Source: Guadua angustifolia
Lineage: Eukaryota > Streptophyta > Magnoliopsida > Poales > Poaceae
Assembly (NCBI GenBank): GCA_036346375.1
Contig: JAYEVE010001204.1
Coordinates: 33,814 to 97,813, forward strand
Direction: 5' to 3'
Length of the DNA stretch: 64,000 nt
Below are positions 1-11,600 of the stretch, one piece after another; positions within the stretch are counted from its first letter, which is position 1, and the number at the start of each line of letters is the position of its first letter. A program made the position numbers and the translations under genes. The notes beneath the pieces are model-generated. The model ran no database searches. It saw only the letters and a program-made list of their open reading frames with translations, and had not been told where the DNA came from.

Positions 1-2065
1 TCTGATCCCCCCCCCCCCAAAAAAAAAACACCCCAAAGTAAAAACTTTGTGCATACTTAATGTTAAATTTGAGCTAGCTTTGCTAGTAAATAGTAATCAG
101 TAACTGCGGTTTATTAGGCTCTTAGTGGTTGTTTGGGTCTCATGGATTAGAAATTAGTTTTGGTAAAACATGTTTTCCAATTCCGAGTTTTAATCTGTTA
201 ATCTGTTGGTATGGGTTTATATGTTGCTTTGTTTGGATCGTGTACACTCTGTGGTTTCACCAAATATGGTGTTTTGTTGAGATTATATCTAAACACATTT
301 TATCATTGGGAATACACGTCAATTGACAACGTGCTACGCAAAGAACCTGCACCAAATTACAGTTTATGTCCACTCCAATCGTTTTGGCGTTAGAGGCTCA
401 CAAGATTGACATGATGCAAACGCATTAATGTCGAAGGTCGCAGCACGGTGGCCAAGGGAGTATGTCAACGCCTTCGGCAGCCATGGAACTACGACGAGCG
501 GCGTTGTGGTGCCACGACGGACTCACCTTCATGGCGAGCCACGCCCGGCACACATTTTTCAACGCGTGCGCGGCCGTGGCCTGACGTGATCCATGCTCCG
601 TTCCGGCCCGCATGCGCCACCGTGGCCCGATTTGATTCATGCAACATGCTCTGTTAATCCTTGTCATGGGACGAGCTGATGCATGTACACGAGTTTTCTT
701 AGCTTACGAATAGGATTAGTAGAAACTTGCACAATAGAATTCTGGAGGTGGCACAGCCTAACTAGCACTCAGCCGGAAAAATAGGAACAGATATGTGGCA
801 GAGAGGGGGGTGATGTATCCTCGTTTTGTTAGAAACACTCCACTCGTTTTTGTTGAAACTTAGGATTTTGAGTTTTGGGAAAACGAATTTCTGTTATCCA
901 AGTTTTATCTAGTCTAAACAGACATGGTTTTAGGTTGTTAAGCTCTAAAACAGGTTTAACAAAATCTGGTTTTACTTGAACCTAAGATTTCGAGTGTTAA
1001 TTCTGTCCGGCTCCAGTACACTGGGACAGGTTACTGTCTGGTGCCATTAATTTTGGTTGTTACGTATACGTACTATACGTGTAGTAGGTTGTAATTAACG
1101 ACGAGCATTGTGCATTTGCGGTGTTTGGTATAGATCCAATTCTTTGGGCAAGCGATCCAACAGGAATATATTCCTTCATCTTTTTCCTTGGATCTAACTA
1201 GGTTACCAGCGTACGAGTAGCAAAGTTGCAGCACATATGCTTTGCCAATGCTAGAAATCTCCATGTACTATACTACTTTTTTAGATAAAGGATTAAAATC
1301 CGGTCTCTACAATTGCGCACAGCCGAGTTCTTACAAATATCACATCCGCATAGCATTATTGAATAATAGAGACAAAGAGAGTGTAAAATTAAAAGCAAAT
1401 TCTATAATTGCTTCTCCATCCATTCTTGGAAAAAATGTCCAACGCCACAACCTCCAATGCATTGCAAACCAGTCGAATGGTCTCCCTGTTGTTCTCAAAC
1501 TGCAATAGAGCCCAGTCTATACTACTGTGCTTATCACTTGGCATCGTCGAGGGACGCCTAGTCTATGTGTATTGTCTTTGCATCTGACTTTTGGTTGGAA
1601 ACAGTGTGCTTTTCTCTAGAGAGATCATGGAAATTCATTTGTTCCGGAGACGAGGCACGCAGGGTTGATGCGGCTGCGTGCATTGTTCGTGCTCGCCGTG
1701 GACCGGTGCGGCCGGGAATGGTGTCGACGTCAGTGGCGGAGGCCGAGTCCGTGGAACGTCAAAGACTCGAAGCTGACCCCACTGACTTGCGGTAAAGACC
1801 GCAACAAGTGCATACGAAGACTCGAGTGACGTCCGTAGTGAAAGTCAAGTCGCAGTACAGCAATTGACCAATTCGAAGCCTCCCCATCTTGACCCGTTTG
1901 ATCCACAGGACTACAGGAGTAGATGGTGCATGTTCTTCCTGTCCACTTCTTTTGCGTCAGCGATCATTCGTCTCAAGACTCTCAGTTAGGTTTCAGTGCT
2001 GATGCCTAATGGCAGTTCGCGAATCAGCATTGGTGGTTTGGGATGTGATGTTGTGATATCTCCCG
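1..2065. other. No recognisable gene; AT-rich intergenic DNA with one GC-rich patch
   Basis: The left edge starts with C and A homopolymers. Bases about 425-660 and 1,650-1,800 are GC-rich against an AT-rich background, but their short ORFs on both strands match no family I recognise and have no splice or start context. 835-985 resembles an eroded MITE-like AT segment. I see no promoter, RNA gene or intact element. Confidence 0.5.
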
Positions 2066-2069
2066 GCTA

Positions 2070-2700
2070 GACCTGGGCATTAGGTCGAAGCATTGGGTCG
2101 GGCTTTTTTTTTTCCAGTTTGTGGCACGGTAGGTATGATACATATGCGCACGAATGATAGGACTGTGCCGAGTCTCGCGGTCGATACGATGGAAGATATG
2201 GCATGACACACTTGCATGAGCTGTGCTTGGGTTGGTATGACATGAAACATGTCTGATTAGCGAAGCAAGCACAGCACGCGTTGCATCTTGCTATAGTTTG
2301 TCTTATGGCTAGTGTCTTTTGTGGTCCTCGCATGCGGAGAAAAGGAGACAACGGAAATGCTAAAAGGTAGAGAATGGAGACTAGAGAGTACATACTCACC
2401 GACACCGAGCAAGCGCACTAAGCCGCTCTGCAGTAGGGTATCTCACACTGGGTGTAAGGTTTTTAACGATACAATAACTCTATACCTATCAAAAATGAAT
2501 AAAATTTAGTTCTTTTTTCTAATATTTGTGTCCACTGCATTAGCTCCGTGCGTCTCCGGTTCCTTTCCTCTCGTCACAGTAGTGCAAATGGGCTAGATCT
2601 GAACCAGCACGACACGAATCACAAATAGATCGTGCCCCGGTTCGCTAAAAATGAGTCGGGTAAACACAACATAGCACGGTTTAGACACGCAATCTGATAG
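2070..2700. repeat. Old DNA-transposon relic, related to sequence at 10.37-10.6 kb and 15.4-15.55 kb
   Basis: The stretch is rich in GGCACG/GCACGACACG words, as in several grass hAT-like MITEs. The part at 2,485-2,620 (GAATAAAATTT, then a T-run, then TTTGTGTCCACT) recurs at 15,405-15,530. The start near 2,070 (TAGACCTGGGCAT) resembles 10,373 (TAGATGTGGACAT). The 10.4-kb and 15.4-kb pieces were one sequence before the gypsy element at 10,639-15,231 split them. No clean terminal repeats or target duplication are visible, so the class is inferred. Confidence 0.4.
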
Positions 2701-2719
2701 CCACAGCTCCTACTTCTAC

Positions 2720-3650
2720 TCCCGGTGGATCCATAACTAAAAATATTCTGTGCTAATAAGATAATACTAATTTGAGATAAAGGGAAATCATCTCAAGATG
2801 ATAAGTGCTAGAAATACCTACGGTCTAACATGAGATAGGAGAGACTGACCCCTGTTGGGGTCCGCCCCCTGTCTGGCATATGACGAGGAGGGGAGTATTT
2901 CGCTAGGCTGACAGGTGTGTGGACGTCGGATCGGACAGTGCCTTTTCCCTTTGTCTCCCTGCCGGCCGGTGGAATTATTGGCTGAAGGTTGGGTGAAATC
3001 ATGGAACGTGCCCCGCATGGAATAGGGGCCCGTCCCGGGTCTTTTTTGGCGGGTGGAGTTGCACGGCTGCGCGCTAGTGCACTCCAACTACTTCCCGCGG
3101 GCAATTAATAATTCGCAGCTATAATTAATCTCAGGATTTTTATATGTGATGGACAGGAAAGATAGGGACTATTAGGTAGAGTTTTAGATTTTAACTTTAT
3201 CTGAGATTTAAAATTTATAGATTAAAATAAAGTGAATTAAGTTTATATTTTTAGCCTAAAATGTAAACAAGATGATTCATCTAAACATTTTTAATATACT
3301 CACAGCTCTAGCTCTACGGATTTGGTGGAGCTAAGAATACCTAGCTCTACCAAATCTACGGATCTGATAAAGCTGGAACTCTACCAAACACACCCGTAGC
3401 TTCACTTTCACGTAGGACAAATAGCATGCAACTGATATTCTGTTTTCTCTGATTACGGGTTAAGAATTTACTCTCCAAATCGCTATTTGGCAGGTATGGA
3501 CTAATTATCGTATATAGCGGCAATTTAAATTTGGCCTGGTTTTTTATGCCATGGCCCCTGGCCCAACCCAGAGTTAGCCCATTGTTTGCCTAGCCCTACC
3601 GAGAGTATGGAGGGGAAGGGGGGCCATTGCTTTGGTTTGCAACGATCATT
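2720..3650. other. Unassigned intergenic sequence
   Basis: No gene is recognised. A GC-rich island at about 2,820-3,100 gives overlapping minus-strand ORFs without family resemblance. The AT-rich stretch after it ends in short GCTCTACCAAAT repeats (about 3,300-3,400) ending ACCAAACACACCC, which look like the end of an eroded MITE. Confidence 0.4.
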
Positions 3651-3653
3651 TAA

Positions 3654-3946
3654 GGGCATGTAGAGCGAGGTCTCTTTAGTTTATTTTTAGTATGTTCACG
3701 TTAGTTTTATCCTATGTGAAAAAGTGAGAGAAGAGAAAAGAGAAGAGAGCTAGCTCTTATTTAATAGTAAGCATTGCACGGAAGTATAGGTAAATTAGTT
3801 ATGTACGAGAGAAAAGATATAGTTAATGTATAGTATCTAGAGTCAATATTTAGAGATAACTATTGTATAAGCTAGCTTTAGTGCTTATTCTAGATGACAT
3901 GGATGGAAGATGGAGTAAACAACTGGTTTTGTTATTGTACTTATCA
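3654..3946. mobile_element. Tourist-like (PIF/Harbinger) MITE, copy 1
   Basis: The 293-bp element is flanked by TAA on both sides (3,651-3,653 and 3,947-3,949). It starts GGGCATGTAGAG. It is an inverted relative of the copy at 16,836-17,111, sharing long stretches such as GCTAGCTTTAGTGCTTA and GTTTTGTTATTGTAC, read on opposite strands. The 3-bp TAA duplication and the size fit the Tourist/Harbinger class. It has no coding capacity, as expected for a MITE. Confidence 0.75.
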
Positions 3947-3949
3947 TAA

Positions 3950-4797
3950 AGAAAAGTTATATATACTCGTTTACTTCTTAATTAAGGTGTTTTTCATCCC
4001 TTCTTGGTGGGAATTGAACCCTGCAGGTCAGTACGGCAGTGAAAATCAATCACGTCATTTAGAAAATAACTAAGAGGAGTATGAGTCCTGAGACGCTATG
4101 TTAAATCGCACTACAATTCGAAGTCTGGTTGCTTTGCTAGCAATCTCCCAGATAAACAGGGTTGAGAGCTACTCTGCTTTTGTAATTTACCACCAAAATC
4201 CCCTCCGTATCCTTGCGCCGACACTCAAATTAAACTAAGATATTTGATACTTCGTCCGCACTGCTCATCAAACAACCCGTCATGCAACTATAGCTATGCA
4301 AGTATGCAACGCATTCTCCCAGCTCCCAAGGCCAGTCAATCGTGCGCGCCTCATTGTCGGTCCGACCATGCATGCAACATGTCCACAGATCCTCGCCTAT
4401 GCATGACGGGCTATGATCCTTAGGCCAGGTGTAGCATGCTGCAGCTACCATCGATCAGCATCACGCTGATCGACCTCAAGCGGTGACCGGGAAAAAGGCA
4501 AATTTCGGTGCAATGAACAGTTGTTGTACTGGTGATTAGTACCGAGCCACCGACGAGCTGGTCACGTAAATATCTTCATTTTAGGGTAGGCATTATGTTG
4601 CCCATGTCAATATCAAGAGGACCGGGCTAATCTAGAAGCCTAGAACAAGAGCATCACGGACTGCTAGCTGAAAGCATAGTTGCCCGCGGACGTGGATAAT
4701 TGAAACACAGACACACTTAATGCCGCGGAGGAATGATCACTTTTCTACACGTACATGATATATATTTTTTTTAAAAGACTAGTCCTCTCACTAATAA
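3950..4797. other. No gene seen
   Basis: Mixed-composition intergenic DNA. The minus-strand ORF at 4,230-4,451 has no recognisable domain. Confidence 0.4.
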
Positions 4798-4895
4798 AAT
4801 TGTAAAAATAGTTTTATATCCGGCCGTAGAAGTATGGAAGGCGCATGTCACCTTCACGTCCTTCTACGGTCAGGTGTGGGACTATTTTTACAATT
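4798..4895. repeat. Short foldback (inverted-repeat) element
   Basis: Left arm AATTGTAAAAATAGT (4,798-4,812) pairs exactly with ACTATTTTTACAATT (4,881-4,895). An inner arm CCGTAGAAG (4,824-4,832) pairs with CTTCTACGG (4,861-4,869). The structure is a near-complete hairpin and probably a foldback MITE. Its outer borders are not certain. Confidence 0.6.
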
Positions 4896-4989
4896 ACATT
4901 TATAAAAGGGTTAGTTTTGCTAAAAAAAATTGCTACAAGGCTAGGAAAGTGATGACTTCGCTGGCGAATCACCCTAGCATACTTCGAGG

Positions 4990-5785
4990 TAGTGGCGTAT
5001 CCAGAAACTTTGAAAGGAGGGGGCTTAAATTGAAACCTCCAAACTAATATATATAATATACTAATATATATAGTATTTTTTTCAGAACATAGAACATGAC
5101 AGAATGATATATATAATATAAAAATAACACTTATCTAACAGTCGCATATAATGTAAATATGTAACGTTACAAAGAAAAAAACGTACCGATCATTACTTCT
5201 TAAGAATTGATAGTTGATATTTACGGGTTTTCATGTTCTGAAAACGTTGCAAAATATCTTTCATGTCTATCTTGGAAAATATGTCTCGCTCGATGTAGCA
5301 TATCATGAGATCATTTAACCAGTCATCATTTATCTTATTACGCAAATCTGTCTTGATAATCTTCATTGCCGAGAAAGCCCTTTCAACTGTAGTTGTGCCC
5401 ACGGTTAAACTAATGCTAATTCAATAAGCCTATAGACCAACGGATAAACAACATGTTTTTTTGCTTCAACCATCATCACCACGAGACTAGCAAGATTATC
5501 ACAACTTGAAAATTATTCTCTTCTCAAGTCATCAAGGAATAAGTCAAGTTGTGCTTCCAAAACCACACGATTATATGATGAGAAATCATCTGAATAAATC
5601 TCTAATCTCTGGCGTGCGGCGTGCTTGGCCTTGTGGCGTGGAAATAATGAGTTTATAACTCGAGGCATTTACGGCTCACTTCCTAAAAACTGAAGGATCT
5701 AAATACTGCATATTGAACCAGTGAAAGGGGGCCACGGGTTGGGCTCTAGCCCACCTTAGCCCCCCCCCCCTTGCATACGCCACTG
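4990..5785 (-). mobile_element. Deleted hAT transposon with perfect 8-bp target duplication
   Basis: The termini are TAGTGGCGTAT at the left and the inverse of CAGTGGCGTAT at the right. Both are flanked by the identical octamer CTTCGAGG (4,982-4,989 and 5,786-5,793). An 8-bp duplication and a CAGTGGCG-type end are hallmarks of the hAT superfamily. The element is only 796 bp and keeps just the 3' part of a transposase gene on the minus strand, so it is an internally deleted, non-autonomous copy. Confidence 0.85.
5193..5700 (-). pseudogene. hAT transposase C-terminal dimerisation fragment (ZMYM1/TTF-type)
   Basis: The 69-residue minus-strand frame at 5,193-5,402 carries TTTVERAFSAMKIIKTDLRN followed by an NDDWLNDLMICYIERDIF-like stretch. 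This is the signature of the hAT C-terminal dimerisation domain (Dimer_Tnp_hAT) in plant zinc-finger-MYM/TTF-type transposases. Upstream (5,403-5,700) the same protein can be followed with stops and a frame change (AQLDLFLDDLRRE region). The DNA-binding finger and most catalytic residues are absent. It lies inside the deleted element with the CTTCGAGG duplication. It is dead as an enzyme. Confidence 0.8.
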
Positions 5786-5793
5786 CTTCGAGG

Positions 5794-6357
5794 GGTATTT
5801 GAAAGGGAGATTCTCACAGGATCAGTGAGAACTTCTACTACTAAGATGAAATATAGTCATAAGATTTCACTTGTGAGTAGATGTAGCGGCGAAGCCAGAA
5901 TAAAAATAGATGGTAGGCTCAAAGGACTAGACTAAATTGAGATAAACATGGTAAATAGTTTGTGTTGTGTTTTTATATGGTTACTACTGTTACTTCATTT
6001 TTTGAGAATCGTTGTGCAACGTTCCCTTATCAAAGTTTTAGAAATCTAGGAACGATCTAACGTCAATCAAACAAATTGATTGTTCTCTCTATTTAACATA
6101 TTGATATAATTACAATTAATAAAAAAATTATATATCATAAAAAAGCTCATATTGCCTATTTGTTGTTGTAGTTAACCCACTAAGTCAGTTAGACACTTGC
6201 CAACATACGATTCATCGCCTTCTTTTCCTACTTGTTGTCGCCACGGTAGGTTGTTTGTCGCTGCACGTCCGTTCTCTTATCGATTCCCGGCATCCACTCA
6301 ACGCCCTTGCTGGCTTCCTAACATCTACTCGACATCCTCGCTGTGCCCTCGCAATCA
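5794..6357. other. No gene seen
   Basis: AT-rich intergenic sequence up to the insertion site of the solo LTR. No ORF with recognisable content. Confidence 0.4.
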
Positions 6358-6362
6358 CTAAC

Positions 6363-8863
6363 TGTAATACCCGAAATTAAATTGCTGGGCTCTTGAGGGC
6401 CGTTTTAGGGCTTGTGGGCCGTTGCGGGATCAACGGGGGGTTGTAGGGTATTAAAGAATGAAAAATTGGGCTTGAGGATGACATTTTCATTAATAAGAAA
6501 AATGAAAAAAAAATAAAACTGCAGCCCACCCACTTGATGGGCCAACCGGCCACCCCCTTTCCCCCCAAACCCTAACTTTTCTCCCCATCTCCCCTCCTAG
6601 CCGCCTCCACTCCTCCCTAGGGGGCACACGGTTTCCCCTCCTGCAGTGGCGCCTCCTCCTCTCCCTCTCCATTTCCCAGCCAAGGAAAACCAAGGATCTT
6701 CCACCCAAATCGATCCTTTGCTGCCCAGGATCACTTCTACCGCGAAGAACGGCGCGAATCGGCGAAGATCGGCTTCGTTTTGTGTCCTCAAGGTGAGGGT
6801 TGAGTGTGGGGCTTTAATTTCTGTTGCTAGAAGGGATTTGGAGGTCTGGGGAAGGTTGTTTTGGGATGGATTCGTTGAGGGGAGTCGCCGGGAGAAGGGT
6901 TGATTTTCGGATCAGAGTGCCCTGTTTTCGTCCAGTTTGAGCAGTCTGTTTGCAGGCCCGTTTTCGAGACCTTGATGATTTTTTCTGCAAAAACGTATAA
7001 CTAGAAAGTTGTAGATAACATCGAGATATATTTTGTATATTTTTTTCAGAATTTTTGGAGCGACGGTCTGCGAGTAATCGCTGTTACAAAACTGCTGCCA
7101 GAAATTGGAGACAGATTTTGTATTCTGTTTTGGATGGCTAATTAGGCATAGTTAACAGTGGAATTTAAATTTTTTGTCTTCATGCAAGTTGTAGCTGAGG
7201 TTGAAATCTAGCTTCTGTAAAATTTTCAGATTTTTAGGAGCCGTATAAAAATAGTTATAAAATTGTGAAGCAGGCATTCTGCAGCATGTCCCCGTTGGAT
7301 TGTGAGTTCGTTGTTTGTGCAAGGGTTTCGGGTCGTAGGAAGCGAGTAAAAATGTTGTGTTTTCTTTGGTATTATCATGTCATAACATGAGTATTGTGGT
7401 ACAGGCGGTGTCGCTTCCGGACTCGTTTAGCCCTTTTTCATCTCCGAAGATTAAGGCAAGTGCATCACTTGTTTGTTTGATATGTGTGTTGATTGATGAA
7501 ACATGTGCCTTGCTAATATGACACATTGTTACTACTTATAACTCAAGATGATGCTACTAGTATGAATAGGCTACATTGATTCGTGGAGTTATGAGACTAG
7601 TTCAAAAATTGTGAATATGGTAATTACATGAAAATCGATGAAAATGTGACTATGTGAAAATGAAAGATGAGAATATGGTTATGAGTGTTGAGAATGGCAT
7701 TTGCATATGTGCATTCATGAAGTGCATTGAGCAGGCGGTGAAAGTCATCTGGAATGTATGACTAATCCGTGTCTTTCGGATTTCCTACCCGTAGTCACAT
7801 CCTTTGGCGTGGATGGGGAGGTGAAGCGTAGGACCCGCTACTAGGTAGCGGGCAAGTCCTGTTTCGGTAGGCCCCTTCCACGGGATGGTTGGGTTTGAGG
7901 GCACGCATCGACGGGTGGTGCTCGGCAATACCGGTATGTGCTAAGTAAAGAGAAGAGACATTCATGAGCATGCATGGTGCATCATATGTATGAAGATTGA
8001 AAATGAGATGAAATGAGACATTCATGAGCATAATGCATCATATGGTTGATAAATTGTGAATGAGATGAGATATTCTTGAGCTTGCATATTGAATCATGTG
8101 GATGAATTATGTGTGTGTTATGTTCTATGATAAGCTTTGGGTGTTAAATGGAAATGTGAGGAGTTGGGATGGAGTCGTGGACTCATCCAAAGAAGTTCAA
8201 TGAGGTATGTATGTGAGCTACGCAACGAGGTAAATGTATTAATATACTTTGTTTCATGTATTGGTTGAGTCATATGAGAGTTCCAATCTTGTTGTTGGTT
8301 CGAATGTGTTAGTTGGTTAATTATGTTGATTTGATGCACTTTGCTGAGTTTTCGAACTCACGCTTGTTTGTCATTTGTTTTTTTAGGTACCTTGAAGTTG
8401 TCGCGCCGGGATGGGTGTAGAGACACAATCACGACTTCTGTCACCTTCAACCCACCTAAAATGAATATAGTGTTTGGTCTTAGCTAGTGTTGTAATTATG
8501 TTATTCGTTGTTGCGGAATTGTTATTTACCGAATTGTTATTTACCAGCTTGGTTGTGTGATAATTCCTTTATGCTTGCTAGTATGTGTCATCTTGGATGA
8601 CTAGTATTGTGATTATCTTATAATTGTTGTTATTTGTCTGCTGAGTGGATGACCTCTACTTCTAGAGAGTTCATGCCGAAATTTCTAGCTAATTCCGTTA
8701 AGCTTTTTAATTGCTTTAGAATTGTCCTCCGCTAGCGTTATTAGAGGTCTTGGTAGCTTTTCCGCGGTGTGGTTGGCGCCGGGTGTTCAGATCTTTGCGA
8801 AAATTGTTAGTGAGTTTGGAAGTTGATAGCATTCGGGGCTCAATGTGGAGCCGGGGTGTTACA
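6363..8863 (+). mobile_element. Solo LTR of a Ty3/gypsy-type retrotransposon (2.5 kb)
   Basis: The unit starts TGTAATACCCG and ends GGGTGTTACA, giving the TG...CA ends of an LTR. It is flanked by an exact CTAAC duplication (6,358-6,362 and 8,864-8,868). No gag, pol or second LTR is present, so it is most simply a solo LTR left by LTR-LTR recombination. Length and the stem-loop at 8,345-8,360 resemble the other long solo LTR at 46,960-50,312. Lineage (Tekay/Del-like) is inferred from long LTR size only. ORFs inside it are incidental. Confidence 0.8.
8345..8360 (+). other. Stem-loop near the 3' part of solo LTR 1
   Basis: TGAGTT-TTCG-AACTCA forms a perfect 6-bp stem with a 4-nt loop. It follows ACTTTGC, just as ACTTGC precedes the equivalent stem-loop at 49,902-49,920 in the other long solo LTR. 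It possibly marks an RNA 3'-end or R-region structure. Confidence 0.5.
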
Positions 8864-8868
8864 CTAAC

Positions 8869-9627
8869 TTCCTACGACGGCCGTCAAACGCTCCTGACTC
8901 GGTGAGTTGCCATGTCCCTTGAATGGAGATGTGTCGAGTCGGCCGACTCCTCTCTCTATAGTCTCTACGTTCGTCTGAGGTTAAATCTAATTTAGTAGAT
9001 AGCAAATGAAGTTACCAATTTCTAAATTAACCTTTCAACAAATAACACCCCACTAAGCCACATGACTCATGAAGTAGCTCATCACCTAATAAAACTTATT
9101 CTTTCTCCAGTCACATCCGAACGTATGTGTATTCAAGCTGCTATGCCAAAGCATTTCTAGCGAGGGGCTTTTCCTGTGGGGCCTTTCACAGGAAAAGGCT
9201 TCCTTGTTAAAAAAGTTAGCGACAGTACTAAAGAGGGTATTCAGTGTCTATGGCTAAAGAGTAAGCTCGAGCCTAACGGAGCCCCTGTTGGCTACGCCCG
9301 GAGCAGATGTGCGATCTAGGAAAGGGCCTCTTGCCGGTGCTAGCAAACTGCAATAATCTGCAGTGCTCTCTCCGTCTCTCAAAAGTATGTTCACTTGTGG
9401 CTTGTGAGAGAAAGCTGTACGCTGTTAGATCTCCAGCTCGCAAACCATTGGCGGACGGGAGTGGACCTAACAACGGCCTCCGTTGTCGTTTCTCATGCCA
9501 CGCGCTGCGGCTGTGCAGCCCGCCCCCTTTCTGGGTCCATACGCCACACGTTGCCGCGCGCGGCCCGCCTATGCGGCGCTCTCGCCATTCTGCTAGGGAT
9601 GAGACGGAAAGCACGGCCCAACTATAT
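8869..9627. other. No recognisable gene
   Basis: This interval contains a GC-rich patch (about 9,270-9,620) with overlapping ORFs on both strands. None has a recognisable domain. The rest is unassigned. Confidence 0.4.
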
Positions 9628-9831
9628 CAGAGGTGAAAACAGATCCGAATATCCGATCCGATATCTGAATAGGAAAAATTCGGATATCTGAATAGGAAAA
9701 ATTCGAATATCCGGATCACATCCCATATTTACCAGATATTGGATGCTCCAGATTCGATCCCGAATCCGGATTCAAGTATCCCAATCCGGTCCCGGATCGG
9801 GCGGAAGATATCTGACCCGTTTTCATCCCTA
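9628..9831. mobile_element. Short hAT-like MITE, relative of the 15.6-kb copy
   Basis: The ends are CAGAGGTGAAAAC and the inverse of TAGGGATGAAAACGGGTC. The interior is made of repeated GGATATCCGAAT/GGATCCGG words. Read on the minus strand it aligns with the first ~220 bp of the element at 15,597-16,197, so it is an internally deleted sibling. No clear 8-bp target duplication was found. Confidence 0.65.
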
Positions 9832-10633
9832 GTCACGAAGCAACGGCAGAATAGTCGTATACCCATATCGTGTCAGTGTCCGGGGCATTTGGAAAGCTAC
9901 GTATATTTTGATAGTGCTACACAAATTTTCATCTTTGACTCTTTTTAGAATGAAATTGAAAATTTAGTCCCCTTCTCAATCACGAAAATATTAGTAGACA
10001 ATACGTGTCATATACCGCACTCTTCTACCGTGGTAGGTTGTCGGCACTGCAGTAACTCCGTCTATCGCAGTAATTCCCCAACAAACGAGGCAGGTGGCGA
10101 GCTCCACCTTCCTATCGAGTTCGGGTACAGCGTCAGGAACTTATTGAGCTCGGGCACATAGTGTCATGTCCTATCGAACTCGTTTACCACGGTGGATATG
10201 ATGTCAACGACTTGTCACGATAGGGAGTATAGTAGGTGACACAAGTCGCTTATCGATTCTTTCGCTGTCAAGAAGATGACTAGATTTTCAATTTTGTTTG
10301 AAAGAAAACTAAAAATAAAATAAAAAAGTATGAAGAGAGCTAAATAGGCCAAAGCTTTGGCATCAGGCACGCCTAGATGTGGACATCGGACCAGACTTTT
10401 TAGGGCTGACCTGTGGTATAGCAGGTATGGCACGGTCCAAGGCACAACACGATTGTCAGGGTCATGTCAAGCTTGGCGGCTGAGCACGATAGGCGGCACA
10501 GTATGGCACACCTCGAAGGGTCGTGTTTGGGTCTTCACGGCACACTATAGGACCGATGGGCATGATACGGACACAACATTGGTATGAGTTTTTTTACAGT
10601 TTTTGATAAATATTATAAAACTTTTGGCAGCAT
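9832..10633. other. Unassigned sequence with old transposon relic
   Basis: No gene is recognised. About 10,370-10,600 is rich in GGCACG words and appears to be the left half of the old repeat described at 2,070-2,700. Its right half lies beyond 15,237. Confidence 0.4.
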
Positions 10634-10638
10634 AAGTG

Positions 10639-10755
10639 TGTCGACGTTCAAGATCTAGGGTTTCTAGATCGAGCTTATGAATGAAAATGGTGGCGAGTCT
10701 CCGAAATCAAGAAGTTACGAAAGAGAGAATGGGGATTGCTTCTTTATTAGCCAAG
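10639..10755 (-). repeat. Remnant of the 3' LTR (last ~115 bp)
   Basis: This stretch matches 14,624-14,742 with few changes, for example GAGTCTCCGAAATCAAGAAG in both. Homology stops near AGCCAAG at 10,755. Beyond that point protease-to-RT linker coding sequence begins, marking a deletion junction. Confidence 0.8.
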
Positions 10756-10759
10756 TGGC

Positions 10760-11600
10760 ATTAAATCTTGACCCTACCTGAATAGCTTTCGACTGGTCAA
10801 CAGGGTCAATGGGAACTTCCTTAATCTGTTCATTTGGCTGAAGAGTTATCTTTAACTTGTTCGTCTTATTAGGCTTTTGACCTTACAAGGTTTATTTGCA
10901 TTATTAGAATCTCTTAATGGTAACTAATCGACAATTTCTAACAATTTTTGATCGCAACTGAGGGCAATTGCTTGATTACCTTGCACATAAATCACATCTT
11001 TTAGAGAAGATATTTTAATACTCTAGTAAGCATGATAAGCGGCTGCCATAAATTTTGTTAATGACGACCCACCCAAAATGACATTGTAAGCTGATTCAAA
11101 CTCAACAATCTCAAATGAGATTAATTCCGTTCTAAAGTTATTAGCATCTCCAAAGTGACAAGTAATACAAGTTGTCATATCAAAGTTACTGACGGACCTG
11201 GTACAATCACATAAAATGGATTTGTCACAAGTCTAATCTTAGAACGAGAAATTTGCATTTTATCCAATGTATGAATAAAAAGTAGGTCTAAAGAACTCCA
11301 TCAACTAAGACGTACCCTTCCTACGTTGCAATTATTAATTGTAGGAGAAAATTCTAGTGGAAGTTTATGAAGAATAGATATACTTTTTAGGCAATCTTGT
11401 TTGTTGAATGTTATCGAAACATCCGACCACTTGGGGTAATCAGGTTTTCCTGTACGTGTCGATATTGTTGATCTCCCTCTAAGCAAATTTGAATTGTCTT
11501 TTCGAATTACATGAAGATGATCCTCCGAAAATAACATTGGCGTGATTATCGAGCTTTTGATAACCCATATCTTCATCACCATCAACATATTTGTTGCCTC
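10760..11600 (-). pseudogene. Gypsy aspartic protease and PR-RT linker, frameshifted
   Basis: On the minus strand, pieces of a Tat-type aspartic protease can be read: a PKWSDVSITF stretch, then the active-site region (VLVDG and SSLDLLF split between frames near 11,300), a downstream AYNVILGG..LTKFMAA stretch near 11,060-11,090, and VIYVQGNQAIALSC near 10,980. These parallel the protease of the large gypsy element (AYNAILGRPALAKFMAA at about 26,730). The frame then reads a VPIDP...IQVGS linker before the deletion junction at about 10,757. Several frameshifts and stops make it non-functional. Confidence 0.7.

Noticed and set aside
1242..1508. Plus-strand ORF of 88 residues
   Set aside because: No recognisable domain, AT-rich, random-looking composition.
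9273..9636. ORFs of 113 and 109 residues on opposite strands
   Set aside because: Local GC-rich patch, no domain, no start or splice context.
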